Below the pieces are notes generated by a model, which worked only from the letters and a program-made list of their open reading frames with translations, ran no database searches and was not told the DNA's origin. This document shows, one piece after another, positions 56,701-64,000 of a stretch of 64,000 bases of DNA (its first letter is position 1; the number at the start of each line of letters is the position of its first letter). A program made the position numbers and the translations under genes. The stretch lies in NCBI RefSeq assembly GCF_037975245.1, contig NC_092564.1, positions 26,704,984-26,768,983 on the forward strand, written 5' to 3'. The stretch is from Apostichopus japonicus (lineage: Eukaryota; Echinodermata; Holothuroidea; Aspidochirotida; Stichopodidae).

Positions 56701-59700
56701 CCAAGGTTGATGACTTGTTTGCAACCCTGGCAGGTTGAGAAAAGTTCACAAAACTTGACCTTAGCCAAGCCTATCAGCAAGTGTTATTAGATGACAAATC
56801 ACAGGCTTATGTCGTAATTAATACTAACAAAGGTCTTTTCAGATACAGCAGGTTGCCATTTGGGGTATCATCGGCACCCCCGGTATTTTTCAGAGGATAA
56901 TGGAAAATATATTGCAGGGAATTCCCCGGGTCGCTGTTTATTTAGATGATGTATTAATAATGGGTAAGACGGATACAGAGCACCTACAAACCCTAAATCT
57001 TGTGTTATCTAGATTACAGTCTGCAGGGTTACGTCTTAAGAAAGACAAATGTGCATTCATGTCAACGTCTGTGATTTATTTAGGTCATAGGATTGACGCC
57101 GAAGGTCTTCATCCAACAGAAGACAAAGTAAGAGCAGTAAAAGATGCTCCAGAACCACAGAATGTTTCACAACTGAAGTCCTACTTAGGATTGCTAACTT
57201 ATTACAGTAAGTTCCTTCCTAACTTGACCAATACGCTTGCTCCGTTGTACGCTCTGCTCAGAAAAGAAGTCAAATTTACGTGGGCTGAAAAAGAGCACTA
57301 TGCTTTCGTCCAGTCAAAGAAATTGTTGACTTCTAACAGAGTCCTCACACATTATGACCAGCAGTTGAAATTAATACTGTCATGCGATGCGTCTCAGTAC
57401 GGCGTAAGCGCAGTTTTGTCGCATAAAATGCCTGATGGGTCAGAGAAACCTGTTGCATATGCCTCTCGAACTCTGTCCAAAGCTGAGCAAAACTACTCGC
57501 AAGTTGAGAAGGAAGGACTGGCATGTATTTTTGGTGTTAAGAAACATCATTCTTATTTGTATGGTCATAAGTTTGAACTAGTCACCGATCAAAAACCATT
57601 GCAATCATTGTTCAATGAGGCCAAGTCCGTACCACCACAAACATCATCTAGAATTCAAAGATGGGCATTGATGCTTGCGAATTATGAATATAATTTGAAG
57701 TTTAGACCTACATCTGAACATGGCTCTGCTGATGCGTTCAGTAGGCTACCCTTGAAAGATTACAACACACAAGTGCCAATGCCGGCAGATACAATTTTAT
57801 TGCCAGAGAACCTAAATCAAGGGCCAATCACCACCACCGAAATCAGCAACTGGACAAGCAAAGATCCAGTATTATCTCGCACATTGAATTTCGTGCGCAC
57901 AGGTTGGCCAAATGAATGCCCGAGCTCGAGTAATGAGTTCAAACCTTATTTTCAACGTCGTAATGAATTAAGTGTTGAAGACGGATGTTTGTTATGGGGT
58001 AACAGAGTAATTGTCCCAAAACAAGGCAGAACGCAAATTCTGAATGAGTTTCATGCAAGCCATCTAGGAATTGCGCGCATGAATAGTTTAGCTAGAATGC
58101 TCGTTTGGTGGCCAAACTAAGATGCAGATATTGAATCTTGTGTTAAGTCTTGTCACATATGCCAAACAAATCGTCCAATGCCACCGCAAGCACCATTAAA
58201 TACATGGGATTGGCCTGACAAGCCATGGGCTAGAGTGCACGCTGATTATACAGGACCGTTCATGGGTCATATGTTTCTGTTGTTGGTTGACGCACATTCC
58301 AAGTGGTTAGAAGTTCATAAAATGAATTCCTCGACTTCCTCTGCCACTATTCAGAATATGCGTAAGACATTTGCACAATATGGTCTTCCTGAAATGTTGG
58401 TAACCGACAATGGGCCATGTTTTGTTAGTGAAGAATTTGAACAGTTTTGTACTTTGAACGGTATTAACCATGTAACATCGTCACCTTACCACCCAGCCTC
58501 TAATGGCTTAGCAGAGAGAGCCGTAAAAACTCTCAAATCGGGTCTGAAAAAAATGCAACATGGTAATTTAGATGATAAATTTTCTAGATTCTTATTTACT
58601 TATCGTATTACTCCTCAGACTACTGCAGGTGTATCTCCGTCAGAACTGTTCATGAAACAAAAATTGAGGTCTCGTTTTGACCTTCTGCACCCTGATCTAG
58701 CCAATAAGGTCAGGAGGAAGCAGGAAAAGCAGAAAGATTTCATGACAAGCACGCTGTAAAGAGATCATTTCAGCGGGGGGGAGGAAGTTTACGCTAAGAA
58801 CTTTAGACGGGGGTCTAAATGGTGCCCTGGTACTATTGTGAAGCAAAATGGCCCCGTCTCATTTGAAGCAGATTTGTCAAATTCAAATTTAATTTGGAAA
58901 CGACACGTGGATCATTTAAGGGTCAAACATGACACTCCAAATTTTCCAAAGGATCAAGTGGGCACAACTATTATAGACATACCCATTGAACCAATTACGA
59001 CTGAAAAGAACGTAGAGAGTGAAGCTGCACAAGTTACTTCCTTTCAGATATCGAACATCAAAGTAATATATGATAGGCTGACTTAATTGAACAAGATAAT
59101 ACCCCTACAGTAACTGCAATTGGTCAATGTATTGAAACATCAAACGTTCCCTCGAACAATACACCAAGAAAGACATATCCACGTCGTATTCGTAAAACAG
59201 TGGATAGATACGGGTGGCAAATTTTCAGTGGGTTTTGTTATTTAGTACATATTATTTATTTACAGTAATAGTTAAATTATAGTATCCGAAATTGTTCATG
59301 GTTGCTTCTTCTGATGTATTATATTTGTCAAGGGCTGTGAAATGCTTGATCACTGTTTTGTGGTAAGATCTCCGTTTAAGAGGGGAAGAGTGTAGTTGTT
59401 ATATTCTGATGCAGTCTTCCCAGGGTTCTTCGAAACCACCCGTTAGTCTGTCCGATGACCTTATGACCTACATATCATTTATCATATTGTATATACACCA
59501 ATATGTATCAACTCAGATTCAGTTCGGCATTTACTCGTTTAGAATAAAGACGTATATATTTGTATAAGCCCGTTCTCAAGTGTTTCGTTTTGCGTGTTCG
59601 TTTGGTTAATTATAAGAGTTAAACCAGTGGATACGTCAGTTTGTCTCCTCAAAAACTGTGTGACATGAAAAAGGGGAAAAAAATCAACAAAACTGATGCA

Positions 59701-62700
59701 ATCATGACAAGATACTGACATCAAATCTTCAAGGAAATCTTCAAAAAACTTAAAGTTTAATTTTTGGCCTTGGAAGTGAAATATCTTGATTATATAATCG
59801 TCGACTGCTTAATCCTGTTTCTTCTGACCCACTCAAGTTTCTCTGCAAGAGTGCACGTACATTTCTACATCCATCCTTACCTCTGTGCACCGTCTGGTAT
59901 TTGCTTTCTCTGTGTATCCCATTGCATCAGATCTGACAAGACTGTTCCAGAGAGGCCCTTCCCTTTATCTAGCACGCTGCCATAGTTGACACAGGATAGG
60001 GGCTCTCCATTAACGTCTAGCACACATTCAAACGCTGGAAGGTACAAAAGATGACAATGGTGACCACTTTCAGTATATGACCAACCATCCAGATGTCCAT
60101 CTCAAGAATGGAATGAAGGAGAACTTACCCTACAAGAATGTTAGCATTAGTTGCTTTCTTTTCTGCTGATTAGAAACGTTACGATCGGACCAAATGTATG
60201 ACCTCTTTCCTTGTCTACTACAAATACATTTCTCTACACCGCCATAAGTTTATTGTACACTATGTCAACGACTACAGCGACTAAGTGTGATTTACAACAT
60301 GACATCCCTTCTAATGTGAACCCATCCACCCCTTACCCCCCACCCCCCCCCCTCAAAATTACCTTCCATAACCTCCAGCAATTACATGAGAGCAGATAAC
60401 TTTGTTATCAGGTAGCATTATTGTCAGGATAAATGACTAAAAACTTGACAAAGCCTGTATTATATTTTCTACAAACATTAATACACTGTCTATGGTACTG
60501 TACCGTCTACTGTACAGTCTACTTACCATCCACTGTACTGTATAGTCTACTTACTGTCTACTGTACTACACTGCCTACTGTTCTGTACCATCTACTGTGC
60601 TGTACCATCTACTGACATTTATTCCAGATAAACCTGTACTTAGCCTAATTTCCATTACATAATTCACTGGGTTAGGCCTAATCCCACCTTACTGCGTTCC
60701 AACAGAGCATTACACTGGTAACTTGAGTTCATCAGGTCGGCAGGTGTGGCGGGGGATAATATTTTTATTTTATATCAGTAGTAAACCCAAGCAGTTGCTT
60801 CGGGTATTCCTGATGATCATGCTTACTTATGTCGTAGTGATAAGGTGTGGTTACAAAAGATCGCAAGTATTGGGCACCACCGAGAACCTCCACAAGGTTC
60901 TTCTGCACCTCCTGAACATCTGGATGATAAAACACGTTCCCTGTGAGATCAATAAAACAACGATCAAAGATTAAAAGGCAGACGTAAATAACTATGTAAC
61001 GGTGGAAACAATCAATAACCCCAATTACAAAAAAATGGGGCGCAAATTACTATCAAAGCGGAGCGCCACCATTGGATGGCGCGCAGCGTACAAACAAATT
61101 TCTGGTTTTGATAGCCCCCAGATTATCGGAAATGGCACTTCTCCGGCTTGAAAATGACCAACCAGATGTACCCTTTTGACTGAGAACCAAGTTTTTCCCA
61201 ATAGTTTTTTCATCCATAACCTTTTTCAAGATTGTCACCAGTCACACCTCATGTTCGACCTAATCGCATCTCCTGTGGATCATTGCTTTTGGCCCACAAT
61301 ACCCGTCAGCCCCACTTTTCAAGGTTTTAAGCCCATTAGTTGTTCAGAATTTGAATAATAAATTCACTTCAAAACATACCCATAATGTTGCACAAAATTT
61401 CGTCTATGGACAACCAATATAGAAAAACCCTTCAACCCCTTCAACCCCTAACAGACCAGTCAAACTTGCACAAGTAGAGGGAAGTATGATGAAGAATGTT
61501 GGTCAGGGAAAACTCAGACACAGTTAATTTATTGGTGTACAAATATTAAAACCTCTTATAACGGCTACTATAAAACTTCGATATCATACAAAATACAAAA
61601 AATATGCTCGAGAGGGGGGCGGTCTCCCCCTTCGCCCCCCCCTGCCCTTGGCTACGCGCCTGCGGTTAGAAATCTTGTACGAAACAGGCCACATGGAAAC
61701 CCAGTGAACCCATATCAATGTGGATCATATATATGATTGTACATACTTACACTCATACACAAGAGGTGTACAGAGATTATGATAATATTCATGAGTGACA
61801 ACATGCTACACGGTAACAGGTCACAGAAACGACCACGAAGAGTCATTTACCTCATGCAGCATGTGTTGGATGAAGTTTTAGCCACCGCCAAATATGATTT
61901 GGAAAAATAATCTCACACATTATTTTCTATTTATAGCGACATAAAAAAAAACTATGCCACCAAATATTGGGGGGGGATATTAGATACTATATCCCCCCAC
62001 CTAAAATATTGGGGGGGACATGTGCCCCCGTCCCCCCCATAATCGCTGCCTATGCACATAGATGTGGTGCACTTCAGTGGCCCAGGAGGGTTTGTTTTGA
62101 ATTGGTGTGTGGGTGTGACAAGTTACAGACGTTAAGTGTTGTAAAGCTGTGCATGAGGGGGTCTTGGCCTCAAAACATGACTGAAAACCTTCAACTTCAC
62201 AATCATACTTCCATTGCCATGCCACCCACTCACAACTTCAACAACAAAAATGAAATGATATGAAAACTGCAAAATTTTCAAAATGTGTCGGTATTTGAAG
62301 AAGTACTTACGTTTTTTAAGGATTTCTTGGCAATATTCCTCATGGAACCATGGGACTTGAAGTTCTGGGCATTCGAGAGCCACTGTACGATTTAAGTACA
62401 TCAGTCTCCTTCTGTACATATCACAGCGATCTGGCAGCTCTAGAAACAATTTAAAAGATGACAAAAAAAGCTATTAAATTTACGGAATTGTGTCTTTGTT
62501 CCAAATGGGAAAGGTGTGTTTCTCCAGTTTTGACAGAAAATCATCCTTGTCTGGTGTAGAGTATGGGGGTCACAATTTAACAAGAGGGTGGAAGGAGGAG
62601 GAGGTAGGCAGAGGGGAGGTAACCCAAGGCTTAGACACCTATTCTGCTGTTTAACTTTAAAAATGAAAGCCAAAAGGGCAAATTTTGAGAAGACAATTGG

Positions 62701-64000
62701 TTAATACAGTAGGTCCTCAATACTCGTCTCCAAATATGCTAGAAAGTGAAAGAATGGCCCAATGATGTTGAAAATTATTTAAGTACTGTAGAGTAAAGGT
62801 ATGGGAATCCATCCCTCCCTTCAGCACTCCTCCATGTTTAGAAATAATTTGGAATTGTTTTATTCCAGGGAAGTACTGTTTAAAAATATAAATTAACAAG
62901 TGTTTTCTGGGCATACAAATTGCATGCCCACCTCCTCCCTCCCCCCACTCTCAACCACCCACCTAATCATACACATTGTGTAAAGTATATTGTAGCAAAG
63001 TCTTGTTTCATACCCTGGTATGAGCACTTGTCACAGTGCATCGCTACAGAAGGATTTCCTTTGTACGTGGGTCTTATTTCATGAAACAGTAATGAGAGGG
63101 CACAATTTGTGAACGTTTTGGCAAAGACTCAGTTGACAGGTTGGATATTATGAAACAATATGCAAACACAGTACTTACCGTCCAACTCTTCGTCCAACTT
63201 TGTTAGGAACTCAAGGCTAAAGATACGCCTGAGGATCTCGTCAGGGAACCACTGGCTGTAACTCATGAGATGAGCCATATCAACCAGGAACCCGGACGGG
63301 AGCTCCTCCATGAAGGGGACGACTCGTTCCGTGCAGGCCCTGAAGAAGTCCTCGACTCTCTTGGGCTGGTAGTTCAGGGAACAGAAAGGGCCGAGGAGGT
63401 AGAGGACTTGCATCGGGGTAACTTTATGGATATTTGGTATGGTGACCTCTAGGATGCGATCCATCAATTCTTGACTGAAGTACCTGGTCTTGTACAAGCT
63501 GCGTGCACACTCGACGGCGTGACGGGGTTCGATCTTGTGAGCTATGTGAGCGAGTTGCTTAAACAGAGCATCGACGAGCTCGATGTCACCTCCCTCGGTT
63601 AATACGGAGTGAAGGAGACTGGTCAGGTAATTAGCGCTGGTGTTCTTATGCAGACAACTTGTGGCTCTGTCCTGGACAGCTTGCATGATGCGCAAACAAA
63701 TTTCGGGCATCTCGTTCCTCCCTGCCATCCTCTTCATCGCTCGGAAGAGGCTGTTCGTTCCGGTCGTGTGAAGCTGCGGAAGCACGCAGAGGGCCCGCCA
63801 GAATAGTTTCTCATTCGGCTGAAATGTTGGGATGAGGGAGAGGATGTAGAAACCTCTCAAGAACTGAGACGGGCTCAACTGATTCATAGTAAGTTCGTAT
63901 ATCTTAGCCGTATGAGGCTGCCAATGCTCCTCTTCCATCCACACGAGATGTCGGAAATACTCCACCACAGGGACTAGCGTCTCCAAATTAAGTTGATCGG
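44462..64000 (-). CDS. FAST-kinase-domain (FASTKD) family protein, 3' part, 6 exons
   Basis: Spliced CDS complement(join(44462-44722, 52586-52700, 59881-60034, 60827-60940, 62311-62439, 63179->64000)). All junctions are GT..AG and phases match, giving ~530 C-terminal residues; the 5' end is beyond the window. Residues ~1-270 are Leu-rich helical repeats typical of the family. The FAST_1 region follows with LNRTVALECPELQVPWFHEE (~290-310), then FAST_2 with LVEVLGGAQYLRSFVTTPY (~330-350), and a C-terminal RAP domain with VAVDYMFSSAYC, MKKRHLELLGYQYIQIPYFE and W (~408-466), plus a ~60-residue tail. Family members are mitochondrial RNA-granule proteins controlling mRNA processing and stability; RAP is related to PD-(D/E)XK nucleases. 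Which paralogue (FASTKD1-like by the RAP wording) is not certain. Introns are loaded with transposons, but the exons are intact. Confidence 0.92.
44764..46053. mobile_element. tandem-repeat-bearing element, ~295-bp units, with short inverted ends
   Basis: Begins GATTCCTTGCC (44764-44774) and ends GGCAAGGAATC (46043-46053). Between them are four units marked by GAGCACC(A)AAATCAA at 44986, 45286, 45577 and 45871 (periods 300, 291, 294). The 3' end forms a small hairpin (GATTCCTTGAG..GGCAAGGAATC). No ORF and no target duplication seen. A single unit is at 34960-35245. Helitron-like or MITE-like; class uncertain. Confidence 0.75.
46306..48975. mobile_element. hAT-type DNA transposon, non-autonomous or decayed
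   Basis: Ends TAGGGTTCTGCGATA (46306) and, reverse complement, TCGGGTTGGGCGATA (48975), the GGGTTGGGCGATA terminus typical of a hAT group. It is flanked by a perfect 8-bp target duplication CTTGGGAC (46298-46305 and 48976-48983). Subterminal sequences on both sides carry TATCGCGATAATTTTT. No transposase ORF visible in 2670 bp; the interior is AT-rich and unassigned. Inserted in the last FASTKD intron. Confidence 0.85.
49965..50925. repeat. ~250-bp tandem repeat of dimeric units inside hAT element
   Basis: CATGTTAGCCTAACAA recurs at 50091, 50345, 50587 and 50841 (periods 254, 242, 254). Each unit also holds a related half, CATGGTAGCCGAACACCA, about 130 bp on, followed by (A)GTCAA(C)GGGAAA. 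So each unit is an old dimer that later amplified. Identical fragments on the - strand (repeated ORFs starting MVVRLTCGRR) are artefacts. Confidence 0.9.
52130..52232 (-). repeat. dispersed GGCGCTCCGC repeat, copy 1
   Basis: Reverse complement shares ~90 bp with 61050-61150: GAGCGGAGCGCCACCAT, then GGCGC(G)GAGCGTACAA and CCCCCAGAT..GGAAATGGC. Carried inside the 49212-52464 transposon. Confidence 0.7.
52586..52700 (-). CDS. FASTKD exon: core of RAP domain
   Basis: Acceptor ATTTGCAG borders 52700, donor GTAAGG borders 52586; 115 bp, phase 2 in and phase 0 out. Encodes VAVDYMFSSAYCVNSGHM and LGMSTMKKRHLELLGYQYI. M-K-K-R-H-L-E-x-L-G-Y is the strongest RAP-domain signature in the gene. A hAT element ends 121 bp to one side and a gypsy LTR starts 79 bp to the other. 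Confidence 0.92.
52780..53034 (+). repeat. 5' LTR of gypsy element
   Basis: 255 bp, TG..CA bounded. Shares CAGTCTTCCCAGGGTTCTTC, then CATATCATTTATCATATTG and GTTCGGCATTTA..TCGTTTAG, with the 3' LTR. Substitutions and small indels separate the two copies, so the insertion is not very recent. Confidence 0.92.
53036..53051 (+). other. putative primer-binding site
   Basis: TGGCGACGAGGATCGG starts one base after the 5' LTR, where the tRNA primer site of a gypsy element is expected. The matching tRNA was not determined. Confidence 0.6.
53091..53560 (+). pseudogene. gypsy gag, capsid part, broken
   Basis: Starts at ATG 53091. An in-frame TAG at 53142-53144 truncates it after 17 codons; beyond this the frame continues with capsid-like sequence (KPGELSYKNLVHLLANHY, then FNSRFRLPSESVATFVSEL) typical of Mag-lineage gag. 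A frameshift near 53490 moves it into the frame used downstream by the zinc knuckles and pol. Confidence 0.85.
53500..54612 (+). pseudogene. gypsy gag C-terminus (zinc knuckles), protease and start of reverse transcriptase
   Basis: One open frame. Two CCHC knuckles, CYRCGKKNHTPNDC (from 53722) and CNACTKTGHIAKVC (from 53782), both C-x2-C-x4-H-x4-C. The aspartic protease follows (FEVNTGASFSIIS at ~54014, then LIGRNWL); its catalytic D-T-G is N-T-G here, so it is predicted inactive. The RT N-terminus (LQDQGIIEPIRYSEWAAPIL) is cut at 54612 by the insert. Confidence 0.9.
54878..55596. mobile_element. hAT-type element nested in the insert
   Basis: Flanked by a perfect 8-bp duplication CTTTAGGA (54870-54877 and 55597-55604). 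The left terminus contains CAGTAGGTTCTCAACC and the right, reverse complement, CAGGTTGCTCAACC, the GGTTCTCAACC-type terminus of a widespread hAT group. The right part has repeated TCACGGACCCC units (55470-55575). 719 bp, non-coding. Confidence 0.85.
55735..56420 (+). repeat. tandem array of ~160-bp units in the insert
   Basis: Units contain TTACTTG(T/G)TCGCTT, TCTAAGTGTTGGG, TTTCACTTTTGTAGCGTAC and (C)GCGGAT(A/G)GGCGGT. The TTACTTG..TCGC marker is near 55880, 56010, 56171 and 56329, so spacings are ~130, 161 and 158; one unit is shortened. Confidence 0.85.
56681..58117 (+). pseudogene. gypsy reverse transcriptase, RNase H and integrase zinc finger, broken
   Basis: Resumes the RT after the insert: KLDLSQAYQQV (~56750), PFGVSSAPP, then a small frameshift near 56890 and the catalytic box YLDD (56939-56950). 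RNase H follows with LILSCDASQYGVSAVLSH (~57370) and VTDQKPL. The integrase HHCC finger starts with FHASHLG (~58050) but a TAA at 58118-58120 interrupts it before the CHIC pair. Confidence 0.9.
58121..59084 (+). pseudogene. gypsy integrase core and C-terminal region, broken
   Basis: Continues in frame after the TAA: CHICQTNRP, then the DDE core with VHADYTGPF (first Asp), VTDNGPCFVSEEF (second Asp) and NGLAERAVKTLK (Glu). A stop at 58757-58759 and a frame change precede the C-terminal part (WKRHVDHLRV, ~58895). All three catalytic acidic residues remain visible, but the frame is not intact. Confidence 0.88.
59378..59390 (+). other. polypurine tract
   Basis: AAGAGGGGAAGAG directly abuts the 3' LTR, the usual plus-strand primer position. 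Confidence 0.8.
59391..59638 (+). repeat. 3' LTR of gypsy element
   Basis: 248 bp, TGTAGT..ACGTCA, followed by the GTTTG target duplication. Differs from the 5' LTR by scattered substitutions and indels, including the first ~40 bp. Confidence 0.92.
59881..60034 (-). CDS. FASTKD exon: linker between FAST_2 and RAP
   Basis: Acceptor CTTCCAG borders 60034, donor GTAAGG borders 59881; 154 bp, phase 1 in and phase 2 out. Encodes FECVLDVNGEPLSCVNYG, then SVLDKGKGLSGTVLSD and QIPDGAQR. F-E-C-x-L-D continues the FAST_2 region; the final R-V-A-V is completed by the RAP exon. Confidence 0.9.
60035..60826 (-). other. FASTKD intron
   Basis: About 790 bp. Contains a C run near 60340 and a local CTGT/CTACTGTAC repeat stretch (60480-60612). 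No exon or element end seen. Confidence 0.6.
60827..60940 (-). CDS. FASTKD exon: FAST_2 region
   Basis: Acceptor TCTCACAG borders 60940, donor GTAAGC borders 60827; 114 bp, phase 1 to phase 1. Encodes NVFYHPDVQEVQKNLVEVLG and GAQYLRSFVTTPYHYDI; L-x-E-V-L-G-G-x-x-Y-x-R is the family signature. Confidence 0.9.
60941..62310 (-). other. FASTKD intron with repeat fragments
   Basis: About 1.4 kb. Holds a copy of the GGCGCTCCGC dispersed repeat (61050-61150), a C-rich GGCTACGCGCCTG segment (61615-61670) and an inverted G/C-run motif (TATTGGGGGGGGATA / TATCCCCCCACC near 61963-62005, repeated to 62040), resembling a MITE fragment. No exon is required, since flanking phases match. Confidence 0.6.
61050..61150 (+). 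repeat. dispersed GGCGCTCCGC repeat, copy 2
   Basis: AAGCGGAGCGCCACCATTGG, then ATGGCGCGCAGCGTACAAAC and CCCCCAGATTATCGGAAATG; partner of 52130-52232 in opposite orientation. Confidence 0.7.
62311..62439 (-). CDS. FASTKD exon: FAST_1 region
   Basis: Acceptor GTTTCTAG borders 62439, donor GTAAGT borders 62311; 129 bp, phase 1 to phase 1. Encodes LPDRCDMYRRRLMYLNRTVA, then LECPELQVPWFHEEYCQ and EILKK; L-N-R-x-V-x-L-E-C-P..V-P-W-F-H is the strongest FAST_1 landmark. Confidence 0.92.
62440..63178 (-). other. FASTKD intron
   Basis: About 740 bp; a CT-rich tract (62930-62952) and short purine repeats (62584-62622). Nothing else seen. Confidence 0.6.
63179..64000 (-). CDS. FASTKD large exon: helical-repeat region (open at window edge)
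   Basis: Donor GTAAGT borders 63179, phase 1 out; open to the right edge, 273 full codons. Leu-rich alpha-helical sequence (SPSQFLRGFYILSLIP, then MQVLYLLGPFCSLNY and LVDMAHLMSYSQWFPDEIL) as in the N-terminal helical arrays of FASTKD proteins. Marked GC content and codon bias compared with the neighbouring intron. No initiator in view: the TTG at 63984-63986 is just an internal Leu codon. Confidence 0.93.

Larger units (their letters stand above)
52780..59638 (+). mobile_element. degenerate Ty3/gypsy (Mag/SURL-like) LTR retrotransposon
   Basis: Two ~250-bp LTRs (52780-53034 and 59391-59638) start TGTAGT and end ACGTCA, flanked by a perfect 5-bp target duplication GTTTG (52775-52779 and 59639-59643). 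Order: LTR, primer-binding site, gag with two CCHC knuckles, protease, reverse transcriptase/RNase H, integrase, polypurine tract, LTR, i.e. the gypsy order. Double zinc knuckles and the gag style suggest the Mag lineage known from echinoderm SURL elements (inference). Disabled by stops, frameshifts, a protease substitution and a ~2-kb insertion. Lies in a FASTKD intron in the opposite orientation to the gene. Confidence 0.93.

Noticed and set aside
61800-61860. Possible extra FASTKD exon (a short GCATGAGGTAAATG donor-like sequence on the - strand)
   Set aside because: The exons on either side already join in phase with continuous family sequence; no acceptor or homology supports an extra exon.

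Overview
This is a eukaryotic, AT-rich, intron-rich stretch of animal genome. Coding exons are short (about 90-400 bp) with GT..AG borders and lie among kilobase introns full of microsatellites, minisatellites, DNA transposons, LINE tails and one LTR retrotransposon. The repeat style and the SURL/Mag-like gypsy element suggest a marine invertebrate deuterostome, most likely an echinoderm. That assignment is inference; nothing in the window proves it.

Two protein genes can be assembled with matching splice phases. (1) On the + strand, ten exons from 341 to 18276 encode the C-terminal ~613 residues of a type I membrane receptor: four fibronectin type III (FN3) domains, one transmembrane helix and a ~180-residue cytoplasmic tail ending in a PDZ-ligand-like ETVV. 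Its 5' part lies left of the window. The class looks like the DCC/neogenin/protogenin (IGDCC) group, but the exact orthologue is not settled. (2) On the - strand, six exons from the right edge of the window (64000) down to 44462 encode the C-terminal ~530 residues of a FAST-kinase-domain (FASTKD) family mitochondrial RNA-binding protein, including the FAST_1, FAST_2 and RAP regions. The two genes converge on 18.3-44.5 kb, where the only other convincing coding segment is an unrecognised, GC-rich 120-residue ORF on the - strand at 38167-38529.

Repeats by region. In the receptor introns: a 17-bp minisatellite (2.9 kb), a ~900-bp 22-bp minisatellite with a 264-bp higher-order period (10.1-11.0 kb), a TA-flanked Tc1/mariner-like element (11419-12760), 197-bp and ~91-bp tandem repeats (14.6-15.05 and 16.15-16.44 kb) and a GATA/GACA microsatellite (17.4-17.8 kb). 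In the intergenic zone: three LINE 3' tails, a pair of ~95% identical inverted arms (28859-29282 and 33430-34165) holding foldback elements and a 304-bp palindrome with ten CACGTG boxes, tRNA-derived SINE copies, and a dispersed repeat family carrying perfect DR1 nuclear-receptor sites. In the FASTKD introns: a ~295-bp tandem repeat element (44764-46053), two hAT elements with perfect 8-bp target duplications (46306-48975 and 49212-52464), and a degenerate Ty3/gypsy element with LTRs and a 5-bp target duplication (52780-59638). The gypsy element is itself interrupted by a ~2-kb insert that carries another hAT element.

The two genes have no visible functional link. The window is best read as two housekeeping/developmental genes embedded in a very active, nested transposon landscape. 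No gene cluster resembling a novel multi-gene system was found. The most unusual structures are the inverted-arm/CACGTG palindrome locus and the FASTKD RAP-domain exon squeezed between two transposons.
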